This document shows positions 1 to 7,531 of a stretch of DNA of 32,710 nt, one piece after another. Numbering within the stretch: the first letter of the stretch is position 1; every line of letters starts with the position of its first letter. The notes beneath the pieces are model-generated. The model did not search any database and was not told the DNA's origin. It saw nothing but the letters and a program-made list of their open reading frames with translations. Where the stretch lies: NCBI GenBank assembly GCA_016208235.1, contig JACQYN010000143.1, forward strand, positions 1 through 32,710. Reading direction: 5' to 3'. This DNA is from Deltaproteobacteria bacterium (GTDB taxonomy: Bacteria; Desulfobacterota; Desulfobaccia; Desulfobaccales; 0-14-0-80-60-11). The translations under genes were made by a program, and so were the position numbers.

Positions 1-120
1 CTTACATGGAGGGGTCATGAAACTGTTATTATTATCGGCACCTCCGGGAAAAACATTAATCTTTAAATACAACCCTGCCCCAGATTCTCCTCATAGATGG
101 GAAAATCATAATCCCCATAG

Positions 121-213
121 CTACTTGGGGGTTATCTCCTGCAATTTGGCATCCAATACCCGGCGGATTGCCTGGTGCAATTCTGCGGCAGTAATGGGCT
201 TCAGTAAATAATC
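121..213 (-). pseudogene. C-terminal fragment of a response-regulator receiver domain, cut by the IS
   Basis: Reading leftward from the IS edge, an open frame starts with DYLLKPI, runs through TAAELHQAIRRVLDAK and stops at a TAG (121-123). DYLLKP followed by an amphipathic helix with an IRRVL core is the typical end of a CheY-like receiver domain: the conserved Lys-Pro after beta5, then helix alpha5. Nothing follows the receiver, so the intact gene probably encoded a stand-alone receiver or a protein with the receiver last. The N-terminal part, with the phospho-accepting Asp, should lie beyond the right end of the IS, but no receiver sequence is readable there. The gene is therefore a remnant, and sequence was lost or moved when the IS inserted. 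Family assignment is good; function is dead. Confidence 0.72.
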
Positions 214-219
214 TTTTTG

Positions 220-240
220 GGGGTATGCACTTCACTCCCG
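220..240 (+). repeat. IS terminal inverted repeat, left
   Basis: GGGGTATGCACTTCACTCCC is read inward from the left end and pairs with 1198-1218. Two mismatches interrupt the 21-bp match. Confidence 0.85.
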
Positions 241-246
241 CATATA

Positions 247-1170
247 CTAAATATTGTGTTTGACTCCGCCAACAATTTTACTGGCAGTAACCGGTTCAAT
301 GGCAACCGCCTGTTGAACCAAGCGGTAAAATAGTTTTCCTCGGGAACGTGAGGTTCTTCGATTGAACCTGAAGGTAAATTCATCCAGGTAGTAATCAAGA
401 TGCGATGTTTGTACAGCCCCTTGGTGAGTTCCAAGAAGCCAGCGTTTCAGCAGAGAAATGACTCGATTGGCCAACGGCAAAAGGTTCTCTCCTATGGACG
501 CATCCTGGCGGATCACCTCATGAGTATATCCGAGCCGATCCAAGCTGCGATACCCGGCCCAGTCATCGGTGCGAACTATACTGCCCGGCAACACCATTTC
601 TTGCACTGCTTCGCCCAAGCTCTTTCCAGAGGCATCGGGGATGCGACGAAGACGAATGCGGCCAATCCGGTCTCCATCCTCTTGGGCTGCAACGAGCACC
701 AAAACTTTGCCAGCGGCCCCCCGGCCCCGCTTACCCGGCTTGCTTCCGCCAATATAGGTTTCATCAACTTCTACAGCGCCACCGAGGCTATCCCGGCCGG
801 GGCGGACCATGGCGCAACGCAACTTATGCAACCAGGTCCAAGAGGTACGATAGCTTCCCAGCCCCAGCACACGCTGAAGCCCCAATGCACTAACCCCAGG
901 CTTTTGATTGGTTATGTACCACATCGCTTGAAACCAAAGCTTCAGCGGTTTTCTGGTATCTTGAAAAATGGTCCTTGCTGTTATAGAGGTTTGAAGATCA
1001 CAAGCGGTGCACCTATACAAACCCCGGTTCATGGCCCAAAACCTCTCGTAACCACATCGAGGACACCGAAAACCTTCGGGCCATCTCATCCGGAAAAGAT
1101 AATCGATGCAGGCTTGCTCTGAAGCAAATTTTTCTTCAAATTCCTGCATGGTCCTGGGATATTCCTCCAT
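247..1170 (-). CDS. IS1595-family transposase
   Basis: The 307-aa protein has the two-part architecture of IS1595/ISXO2 transposases. An N-terminal zinc ribbon has Cys pairs at residues 36/39 (CPRCG) and 54/57 (CTACD). It is followed by a DDE-type catalytic core with VDETYIGG (Asp136), an RTDDW motif (Asp202/203) and Glu264 in YLDEFTFRFNRR. The string LLKRWLLGTHQGAV just before the last acidic residue is highly typical of the family. The frame is intact, all catalytic positions are present, and both IS ends are recognisable, so the element may still be mobile. It would excise and reinsert the surrounding IS through the terminal repeats. Confidence 0.93.
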   Translation of the reverse strand: MEEYPRTMQEFEEKFASEQACIDYLFRMRWPEGFRCPRCGYERFWAMNRGLYRCTACDLQTSITARTIFQDTRKPLKLWFQAMWYITNQKPGVSALGLQRVLGLGSYRTSWTWLHKLRCAMVRPGRDSLGGAVEVDETYIGGSKPGKRGRGAAGKVLVLVAAQEDGDRIGRIRLRRIPDASGKSLGEAVQEMVLPGSIVRTDDWAGYRSLDRLGYTHEVIRQDASIGENLLPLANRVISLLKRWLLGTHQGAVQTSHLDYYLDEFTFRFNRRTSRSRGKLFYRLVQQAVAIEPVTASKIVGGVKHNI

Positions 1171-1197
1171 GCGGGAGAATACTACATATTGGGGGCA

Positions 1198-1218
1198 CGA
1201 GAGTCAAGTGCATACCCC
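1198..1218 (-). repeat. IS terminal inverted repeat, right
   Basis: This is the reverse complement of the left terminal repeat, reading GGGGTATGCACTTGACTCTC inward. It lies 28 bp upstream of the transposase start codon. Confidence 0.85.
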
Positions 1219-1371
1219 TAATACCTTATTTAGATAATTTAGGAAATGCACGCGCGGATGCAAGCCGACACAGGGAGATAGCTCCTTGCGGGGCTTAAAT
1301 GGGGGAACCGTTGACTTTCCCGTCAGGTTTGGATAAGGTATGAGTGTTGATTAATACTTTACGTCTTCTGG

Positions 1372-2205
1372 GTGGAGAGGGAAGAGGGAGCCCCGGAAGG
1401 GGCGCATCCGGAAGATGAGGAAGCCGGCGCCCGGGCAGCCGCGGCAGGTCCCCCACCCTTAACCGAAGAAGAGGAGACCTTCCGGTTAAGGGAATCCGAA
1501 GAAGAACCTGAGCCGGCCATGGCCGCGGCCAAAGCCGCGTTGCCCAAACCCTCCATCCTCTTCACCTCGCCTGCCAAGCGCTTCCCCTGGCCCTGGATCA
1601 TTGGTATTGCTTCCTGCCTTTTGGGCGGTGTGCTGGTGGGCGCGGTGATCATGTGGTTCGGGGGGTATGGCTGGATGGCCAAGCACCTCAAGGTCAAGGG
1701 CCAGGCCCCGGCCCCCGCGGCCAAAGTTACCGAAACCTCCAAAGTGGAGATCGTGCCTCCGCCCCCCGCGCCCCCGGCGGCCCCCGGGGATTTGAAGGAC
1801 CTGGAGCTCTCCAACCAGGAGGAGCGTTACCGGGGGTTGGTGAACGCCAAAGGCGGGCAGCTCCTGTTGATCCAAGGCAAAGTGAAAAATTCCTCTTCGC
1901 AACCCCGGGGCCCTATTAAGATTAAGGCCATACTCACCGACCCCCAGCAGAAGGCCGTGAAAGAACGGGAATTCTATGCCGGGACCGTGGTTTTTGACGA
2001 TGAGCTGCAGACCCTGGATCCGGAGGAAATCAACCGCTGGCTGGATACCCCCGGAGGCCGGGCCCAGAAACAGATACTAGACCCGGGGGAGAGTCAGTCC
2101 TTCATGGTGGTGTTTTTTGGCGCCCCCCAGAAGCTGTCCGGATACGGCTACAAGATGCAGGTGGTAAAAGGAGCGGTGGCTTCCAGCCAATCTCGCCGGA
2201 AATGA
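1372..2205 (+). CDS. DUF3426-like membrane-anchored protein, probably 5'-truncated
   Basis: The protein starts with a Glu/Ala/Pro-rich acidic, presumably disordered region (residues 1-60). It has one transmembrane helix around residues 70-97 (WPWIIGIASCLLGGVLVGAV) and a Pro/Ala linker. A C-terminal domain (about 150-270) contains LLIQGKVKNSSSQPRGPIKIKAILTD and a closing hydrophobic strand, as in DUF3426 proteins. Those usually begin with an MJ0042-type zinc ribbon, which is missing. The frame is open only back to 1351, the first usable start is a GTG at 1372, and no ribosome-binding site precedes it. The IS and its scar lie just upstream, so I infer loss of the 5' end. The gene overlaps the next one by 4 bp (ATGA). 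Role unknown; it is probably an envelope protein with the DUF3426 domain in the periplasm. Confidence 0.7.
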   Translation: MEREEGAPEGAHPEDEEAGARAAAAGPPPLTEEEETFRLRESEEEPEPAMAAAKAALPKPSILFTSPAKRFPWPWIIGIASCLLGGVLVGAVIMWFGGYGWMAKHLKVKGQAPAPAAKVTETSKVEIVPPPPAPPAAPGDLKDLELSNQEERYRGLVNAKGGQLLLIQGKVKNSSSQPRGPIKIKAILTDPQQKAVKEREFYAGTVVFDDELQTLDPEEINRWLDTPGGRAQKQILDPGESQSFMVVFFGAPQKLSGYGYKMQVVKGAVASSQSRRK

Positions 2206-2834
2206 TTAAGCGTTTATTGCAGCGGTTCCGCCGGGACCGGGGCCTGCACCTGGCCACAGTGCGCATTGATTTTTTCCCTGCGGGAAAAGTCAAGCCTTCC
2301 ATCTTTTGGCACCGCAGCCAGGACCAGGAGACCGAAACCGTCCCCCTGGTGCTTTACCTCTATGCCCGCATCCTTTTTGAATTGGCGGAGCTGAACGATG
2401 TGCGGGTGGCCCGGGAATTAATGGGCTTTGTGACCCAGGTGTGTGAGCTGGTATTGGCCGCGGAAGGCCCGCCGAGCCGGATTCGCCTGCCCCTGGGTGA
2501 GTTGAACATCACGGGTGAGGCAGCCGACCCGCCGCAACGTTCTTACCGGGCCGAATTATACCAGTTTCAGGACGGCAATTTCCGCCTGGAATTTCAGGGC
2601 AGCATCGGTAAAGAGAGTTTTTACCTGCCCGGAGCCTTTCTGGTGCTCCTGCAATCCTGCCTGGACAACCTGGGAGATGACCCCTTGAACCTGCTGGCCC
2701 GGGGATTGACCAGGTTGCACGATTACTACCGTTATCGCCGGGATTTTTGGGAAAGCACGTCCCTCACCGCAGGTCCGGTGTTCGCGCTGGGCAAGGAAGA
2801 ACTGCGCCCGGATGCGGCCGCGCCGGAGGCTTGA
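2202..2834 (+). CDS. Hypothetical protein translationally coupled to the DUF3426 gene
   Basis: The 210-residue protein starts at an ATG that overlaps the previous stop, which implies coupled translation. No signal peptide or membrane helix is visible. The N-terminus is basic (MIKRLLQRFRRDRG). The middle has an amphipathic helical part (VLYLYARILFELAELND) and a beta-rich stretch (YRAELYQFQDGNFRLEFQG). The C-terminal third is helical. I do not recognise the family. Its coupling to the DUF3426 protein suggests a joint envelope-associated role, but this is context only. Codon use matches its neighbours, so it is a genuine gene. Confidence 0.72.
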   Translation: MIKRLLQRFRRDRGLHLATVRIDFFPAGKVKPSIFWHRSQDQETETVPLVLYLYARILFELAELNDVRVARELMGFVTQVCELVLAAEGPPSRIRLPLGELNITGEAADPPQRSYRAELYQFQDGNFRLEFQGSIGKESFYLPGAFLVLLQSCLDNLGDDPLNLLARGLTRLHDYYRYRRDFWESTSLTAGPVFALGKEELRPDAAAPEA

Positions 2835-2845
2835 GTTGGTAAGAA

Positions 2846-2954
2846 TTAACCACGGAGACACAAAGGACACATAGGTTCACAGAGAAAGAAAAAGATTTTG
2901 CCCTGGCAGCCAGGGCAAAATCTTTTCTCTGGGTCCTCTGTGTCTCTGTGGTTG
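2846..2954 (+). repeat. Long imperfect palindrome of the ACCACGGAGACAC type
   Basis: The outer arms ACCACGGAGACACAAAGGAC (left) and GTCCTCTGTGTCTCTGTGGT (right) are near-complementary. The inner core 2890-2906 pairs perfectly with 2910-2926 (17 bp, three-base loop). Palindromes beginning with this outer motif are widespread intergenic repeats in bacteria, especially Desulfobacterota and relatives. The rest of 2835-3270 holds no gene; it contains this palindrome, a triple hairpin and a heptad array. Confidence 0.85.
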
Positions 2955-3107
2955 ATGTCCAATAATCATTACTCAATCTTTTGATATCATATCGGCATGA
3001 GGACCCTGCTCCTTCGCCCGCACCCCCCACCCCAACCCGCATAAAGGTAGGTATTGCCATCGGTTCTAAGAACTTTCCGGTTTATTAATTGCAACCTTTG
3101 CCCAGAT

Positions 3108-3159
3108 GATTAGAATGCTAATCAGTTTGCTGGCGCCAGCAAACGGTGGGGATCCACCG
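3108..3159 (+). other. Three back-to-back hairpins upstream of the methyltransferase
   Basis: Three inverted repeats follow each other with almost no spacing. GATTAG/CTAATC (3108-3113 with 3118-3123) has a 4-nt loop. A perfect 20-bp palindrome with arm GTTTGCTGGC occupies 3125-3144. CGGTGG/CCACCG (3144-3149 with 3154-3159) has a GGAT loop. No T-tract follows, so this is not a simple terminator. It could be a transcript leader structure, a regulator-binding palindrome or a mobile repeat. Confidence 0.6.
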
Positions 3160-3226
3160 TGCTGTGCCTTTCTTCTCTTGTACCCAGGCTGGTATTTAAC
3201 TCATTGATAATTTATTGTAATTTTAA

Positions 3227-3247
3227 CGAAAACTGAAAACTGAAAAT
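3227..3247 (+). repeat. Heptad array, three units (CGAAAAC/TGAAAAC/TGAAAAT)
   Basis: Three consecutive 7-bp units end 23 bp before the methyltransferase start codon. The same 7-bp period recurs in other sequences at many other gaps in the window. Confidence 0.75.
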
Positions 3248-3270
3248 CATATTGAAGAAAGGAAAAAACT

Positions 3271-4433
3271 ATGCCTGCTCCTGGTGGCGATTTTCAAGAT
3301 TTAATGACCATGGCCCGGGGTTTCCAGGCCGCCAAGATGCTGATGGCGGCCGTGGACCTGGCGGTTTTTGATTTTTTGGAGGAGCCCCGGAGCGCGGTGG
3401 AGGCCGCGGCCTGGCTCAAGGCCAACGACCGGGCCACGGGCATCTTCCTGAACGGTCTGGCGGCCCTGGGATTGGTGGTAAAGGAAGTGGATTACTTCAA
3501 GAACAGCGAGCTCGCGTCCCGCTACCTGGTGCGGGGCAAAGACGACTATCGGGGCGAGATCATCAAGCACATGGAGCACACCTGGGAGCGGGGCTGGAAC
3601 GATCTCCAGCACACGGTGCAGTTGGGCCACCCCCGGGAGGCGGATCTGGAGAAATGGCTGGACGCCAAACCGGAGCGGGATGAAAAGGAGAGTTGGGCCA
3701 CCCCCGGGAGGCGGATCTGGAGAAATGGCTGGACGCCAAACCGGAGCGGGATGAAAAGGAGGTTCGAGCCTTTATCTGCGGCATGGACGCCATCGCCCGG
3801 GACCTGGCCCCCAAGGTGACCGCAGTCCTGGACCTCAAGAATGTCCAGCGGCTCCTGGACCTGGGAGGGGGCCCCGCCACCTACGCCATCGCCTTTGCCA
3901 AGGCCCACCCCCGGCTTCAGGCCACGGTCTTTGATCTGCCCCAGCCCATCAAGATCGCCCAGGAGCAGATCGCCAAACAGGGCTTGAGCGATCGTATCAA
4001 TACCCTGGCGGGGAACTTCCTCCAGGATGATATCGGTAAGGGCTATGATTTCATCTGGGTCTCCCAGATACTGCACAGCCATGATGAAGGGCAGAGCCAG
4101 GGGATTATCGGCAAGTGCGTCCAGGCCTTGAATCCTGGGGGCACGTTGGCCATCCATGACTTTTATCTCAATAAGGACGGGGCCAGCCCCCCGGGCCCGG
4201 CCATGTTCGGGGTGCACATGCTGGCGGTCACCCCCCGGGGCCGGGCCTACACCTGGGGCGAAGTGGCGGAATGGATGGCGGAGGCGGGCCTGACCGCCCC
4301 GGAGCACCTGTGCTATGATGAGGGGGATGCCAGCATTTTAGTGGCCCAAAAGAAATACCGCATTTCCCTGCTGAATCCTGGATATTCCGGCGGGGGCGAC
4401 CGGTTGCCAAACCAGTCGCCCTTGGCAATTTGA
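3271..4433 (+). pseudogene. SAM-dependent O-methyltransferase (Methyltransf_2 type), frameshifted by a tandem duplication
   Basis: The first half (3271 to about 3690) encodes a winged-helix dimerisation region (FQAAKMLMAAVDLAVFDFL, then LNGLAALGLVV). The second half, in another frame, encodes the catalytic domain: SAM-binding motif I LLDLGGGPATYAIAFAKAHP, an acidic strand end VFDLPQ, and IHDFYLNKDG near the C-terminus. The frame change is caused by a perfect 71-bp tandem duplication (3620-3690, 3691-3761). Deleting one copy restores a single 363-codon gene, a normal length for acetylserotonin-O-methyltransferase-like enzymes of bacterial secondary and tetrapyrrole metabolism. The substrate is unknown. 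A start at ATG 3271 follows AAGGAAA. The gene converges with htrA, leaving 2 bp. It is either a real mutation (reversible by slippage or recombination) or an assembly artefact. Confidence 0.85.
3620..3761 (+). repeat. Perfect 71-bp tandem duplication inside the methyltransferase gene
   Basis: Bases 3620-3690 and 3691-3761 are identical. Because 71 is not a multiple of three, the second copy shifts the frame; one or four copies would be in frame. There is no obvious short repeat at the junction beyond a shared AG. Confidence 0.95.
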
Positions 4434-4435
4434 GG

Positions 4436-5938
4436 TTAACCCTGCTGCTCCAGGGGTACGAAGAACTTGCCGTTATCCCTTTGCACCAGGAGCAATAGAT
4501 GGTCTTTATCCTTGGATCGGTCAATATTCTCAAGGACATCCTTAACTGAGCCAACTGGCTGGCGGTTGACCTCTAAAATGAGGTCTCCCCGCTGCATACC
4601 GGCCTCAGCCGCCCGGCTCCCCGGCTCTATTTCGGCGACCACCACCCCTTTTTCCTCCTTGAGGTGGAACCGCTGCGCAATTTGGGGATTTACGTCCCCG
4701 AGCTGCAGGCCCCACTTGCCAGCGGTCGGATGCACAGGCTTCTCACATACGGTCTTATCTCCAGGGAGCTGCCCCACTTTCATGGAGAGTTTCTGTTCTT
4801 GCCCATTGCGGAGAATGGTCACCGTTGCCTCTTGAGTCACCGGGGTGGCCGCGACCAGGGCGGGCAAATGGTGACTATCCTCCACCACCTTGCCGTTGTA
4901 AGCGATGATGACGTCACCGCGTTTGATTCCCCCCTTGTCAGCGGGGCCTCCGGAAACGACATCGGCCACCAGCGCACCCTTACGATCCCGAAGTTTAAAG
5001 GCCTTCGCCAGTTCCGGGGTGATGGACTGGATGTTGACGCCCAGGTAACCCCGGGTCACTTCGCCCGTGGAAATCAGTTGGGGAACCAGCGGCTTGGCCG
5101 TATTCACCGGAATGGCAAAGCCGATACCTTGGCCATTAGGTATGATGGCGGTGTTGATGCCCACCAACTCACCTTTCATGTTAATAAGGGGACCGCCGGA
5201 GTTCCCGGGGTTGATAGAGGCGTCAGTCTGAATGAAGTCATCGTAAGGTCCAGCCCCGATGACCCGCCCTTTGGCGCTGACGATTCCAGAGGTCACCGTG
5301 TTGTTCAAACCGAAAGGATTGCCGATGGCGACCACCCAATCGCCCACTTGCAGTTGATCGGAGTCCCCCATGGTGACCGCGGGAAAAGACTCTTTGGATT
5401 CAACCTTCAAAACCGCAAGATCCGTTTTGGGATCGCGTCCCACCACTCGGGCCTTGTACTCCTGTTGATTGGCAAAGGTGACGGTCACCTCTTTGGCGCC
5501 TTCGACCACATGATTGTTAGTCAGGATGTAGCCATCTTTACTGATGATCACCCCCGATCCCGCGCCCTGGGTTCTGCGGCTCTCAGGAGCCTGGGGCATT
5601 TCCTGAAAAAACCGCTTAAAAAGGTCTCCGAAGGGTCCATCGGGAATCTCCATTTCCGGCCGGTTGAAGGCCAACTTTTCAACCTTTACCACCTTGATGT
5701 TGACCACGGTCGGGCTCAGCTTTTCTGCGAGTTCAGAAAAAGAACCGGGCCTGGACGCGGGTGTGGCAATGGCCCCTTGAGGTGTGGCGATTTGATTTTG
5801 AGCCACCGCGGGGCGCGCCCAGTTCATGCTTGACGATACCATTAGGCCTATCGTCAAGCAGGAAATGGCTATGGTGGTGAGAGTCATTACCTTGAAATAT
5901 CTGGTATCCAGAAGTTGTTTCCATCTGCTGCTGAGCAT
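4436..5938 (-). CDS. htrA: Periplasmic Do-like serine protease/chaperone HtrA (DegP/DegQ/MucD type)
   Basis: The 500-aa protein degrades or refolds misfolded envelope proteins. Residues 17-37 form a signal peptide or anchor ending near AVAQ. The chymotrypsin-like domain carries the full triad: His143 in TNNHVV, Asp173 in KTDLAVL and Ser247 in GNSGGP. Two PDZ domains follow (about 296-385, with YLGVNIQ, and about 405-495). The length is typical. A strong AAAGGAGG site lies 8 bp before ATG. The gene sits downstream of a sensor kinase/regulator pair on the same strand, separated by about 160 bp that contain three 11-bp-phased GATTAA boxes, so induction by that regulator is likely. In E. coli the analogous pairing is CpxRA with degP. 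Exact DegP/DegQ orthology cannot be decided here. Confidence 0.95.
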   Translation of the reverse strand: MLSSRWKQLLDTRYFKVMTLTTIAISCLTIGLMVSSSMNWARPAVAQNQIATPQGAIATPASRPGSFSELAEKLSPTVVNIKVVKVEKLAFNRPEMEIPDGPFGDLFKRFFQEMPQAPESRRTQGAGSGVIISKDGYILTNNHVVEGAKEVTVTFANQQEYKARVVGRDPKTDLAVLKVESKESFPAVTMGDSDQLQVGDWVVAIGNPFGLNNTVTSGIVSAKGRVIGAGPYDDFIQTDASINPGNSGGPLINMKGELVGINTAIIPNGQGIGFAIPVNTAKPLVPQLISTGEVTRGYLGVNIQSITPELAKAFKLRDRKGALVADVVSGGPADKGGIKRGDVIIAYNGKVVEDSHHLPALVAATPVTQEATVTILRNGQEQKLSMKVGQLPGDKTVCEKPVHPTAGKWGLQLGDVNPQIAQRFHLKEEKGVVVAEIEPGSRAAEAGMQRGDLILEVNRQPVGSVKDVLENIDRSKDKDHLLLLVQRDNGKFFVPLEQQG

Positions 5939-6027
5939 CTTTGTCCTCCTTTGATGCTGTACGGGTTTTTAAGTCGTTCCTGCTCGTGACCGGCAACCCG
6001 ACAACTGGTATTCAAATAACCAGGCAA

Positions 6028-6055
6028 GATTAAAGGAAGATTAATCGAGGATTAA
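6028..6055 (-). promoter_or_regulatory. Three GATTAA boxes at exact 11-bp spacing (candidate OmpR/PhoB-family operator)
   Basis: GATTAA occurs at 6028, 6039 and 6050, each separated by 5 bp. Direct repeats of about 6 bp with an 11-bp period on one DNA face are the usual binding pattern of OmpR/PhoB winged-helix regulators. The boxes lie 90-117 bp upstream of the htrA start codon and just past the sensor kinase gene. The adjacent OmpR-type regulator is the obvious candidate to bind; this is inference. Confidence 0.6.
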
Positions 6056-6097
6056 GAAGTTCTAATCTTTGAAAAAAACTTGGGGAAAGGAGGAAAT

Positions 6098-7528
6098 TTA
6101 GGAAGAAGCAGAAATTGCGGTTTTGCAGTCCGCGGGCAGGGAAACCGTGAAGGTGCTGCCTTGGCCCGGGGTGCTTTCCACCTCAATCCTGCCCCCATGG
6201 GCCACGGCAATGGATTGGGCGATGCTCAGCCCCAGACCGGCCCCGCCACCGCTCTGGGACCTGGCTTCGGCAACCCGGTAAAAACGGTTGAAGATCTGCT
6301 TTTGCTCATCCTGGGTCAGACCCATCCCCGTATCCGAGATTCCCAAATGGGCAAATTTGCCGTCACAGCGAAGGGAGAGCGTGACCCTGCCGCCCGCCGG
6401 GGTGTACTTAATGGCGTTGTCGATCAGGTTCAGCAGCAGCCTCTTAAAGTGCTCCCGATCCCCCTGGATGGAAGCAGGCTCCATTGCCCCGTAATCAAGG
6501 CTTACCGCCTGGTTCTCCGCCAGCAGCCGCATCTGGGCGCCGACTTCTTCCAGGAGTTCATGCAACTCCAGGGGCTTCAGGTCCAGCCGTAATACCCCCC
6601 GGTCCGCCCGGGCCAACAACAGGAGACCTTCCACCAGAGAACTGATTCTATCAATCTCCTCGAGGCTACTATTGAGAACCCCTCGGTATTCCTCCGGACT
6701 TCGGGGCGAGCGCAGGGCCACTTCGATTTCGCCCTTCAGAATGGTGAGGGGCGTTTGCAGTTCATGGGCCGCGTCGGCGCTGAACTGGCGGGTCTGACGA
6801 AAGGAGTCATCCAGCCGGACAAGCATGTCGTTAAGCGTCTTCGCCAACCGGTCCAGTTCATCGCCGGTTCCCGTCTCCTGGAGGCGTCCCGCCAAGTACT
6901 CCCCACTGATCCTGCGAGCCGCCTGCGTCATTCTATCCACAGGTTTTAGGGCGCGCCTGGCAAAAACCCATCCACCCACGGTCGCCAACAACAGGCCGAG
7001 AGGCAGAACAGCCCCCATAATCAAGAGAAAGCGACGTCGTGTTTTGAAGACATTTTCCAGGGATATCCCTACTTGAACCAAATTGATCACTCGTCCCCCC
7101 TTAATTACCGGCATAGTCAGAACCCGGAAGGGATATGGGCCTGGGCTCTGTATGGTCTCAAAGGTGGATACCCCTCGCAAAGCATCCTTGAGGGCTTTGG
7201 GGCTGAGGGGGAGCTTACCGGCTGGGGAGCCGGGCCGGTTCAGATCAGGCCGGCCCTGCGTATCAAACAACTCCAAGGAAGGATTTAACGGCGAGAAGCC
7301 GAGGTAGTGGCGAAAAAGCTCATCCACGTCCCGGGGGAAGAAGGCGCTGCCCTGAGCCCGGGCCTGCCCCGCCGACACTTTGGCCACCGCCTCCAGAGCG
7401 GAGTCAATGTCATGGGAGAGACTGTAGGCTAAAAGACCATAGGCTGTGCTACCCAAGAACAGGAGGGTTACACTGAGAATGCCGGCGTACCAGAAAGTGA
7501 GCCGCGTCCCGATGGACCTGATGCGCAT
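6098..7528 (-). CDS. Membrane sensor histidine kinase (CusS-like heavy-metal sensor family)
   Basis: The 476-residue protein has transmembrane helix 1 at about 13-35, a periplasmic sensor of about 130 residues, and helix 2 at about 166-190. A HAMP domain starts at RRALKPVDRM. The HisKA domain has His255 in DAAHELQTPL. The ATPase domain has an N-box (Asn371 in LLLNLIDNAIKYTP), a G1 box DTGMG (399-403) and a G2 box GAGLGLSI. All catalytic elements are present. The N-terminus (RSIGTRLTFWYAGIL) is typical of the heavy-metal sensor kinases grouped with CusS. The start codon lies 3 bp after the regulator stop, so the two are co-translated. The signal is unknown; remnants of a metal-type RND pump nearby make metal or envelope stress a reasonable guess. 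Confidence 0.93.
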   Translation of the reverse strand: MRIRSIGTRLTFWYAGILSVTLLFLGSTAYGLLAYSLSHDIDSALEAVAKVSAGQARAQGSAFFPRDVDELFRHYLGFSPLNPSLELFDTQGRPDLNRPGSPAGKLPLSPKALKDALRGVSTFETIQSPGPYPFRVLTMPVIKGGRVINLVQVGISLENVFKTRRRFLLIMGAVLPLGLLLATVGGWVFARRALKPVDRMTQAARRISGEYLAGRLQETGTGDELDRLAKTLNDMLVRLDDSFRQTRQFSADAAHELQTPLTILKGEIEVALRSPRSPEEYRGVLNSSLEEIDRISSLVEGLLLLARADRGVLRLDLKPLELHELLEEVGAQMRLLAENQAVSLDYGAMEPASIQGDREHFKRLLLNLIDNAIKYTPAGGRVTLSLRCDGKFAHLGISDTGMGLTQDEQKQIFNRFYRVAEARSQSGGGAGLGLSIAQSIAVAHGGRIEVESTPGQGSTFTVSLPADCKTAISASS

Positions 7529-7531
7529 GGG

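Larger units (their letters stand above)
220..1218 (-). mobile_element. IS1595-family insertion sequence (about 1.0 kb)
   Basis: A single transposase gene is bracketed by terminal inverted repeats 220-240 and 1198-1218, which match at 19 of 21 positions; both begin GGGGTATGCACTT when read inward. The total length of 999 bp is normal for this family. IS1595 elements usually make 8-bp target duplications. Here the 8 bases left (212-219) and right (1219-1226) do not match, so the element either was followed by a rearrangement or recombined with another copy. The interrupted neighbour on the left is a response-regulator fragment. Confidence 0.88.

Noticed and set aside
1312-1340. TTGACT with a GATAAG at 15 bp as promoter for the DUF3426 gene
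   Set aside because: The spacing and -10 match are poor, and the gene's 5' end appears truncated.
2764-3060. Minus-strand frame with LCVLCVSVV
   Set aside because: It is the palindrome 2846-2954 translated; no coding pattern or ribosome site.
4664-5833. Plus-strand open frame of 389 codons opposite htrA
   Set aside because: It is the antisense shadow of the protease gene, whose catalytic motifs are all on the minus strand.
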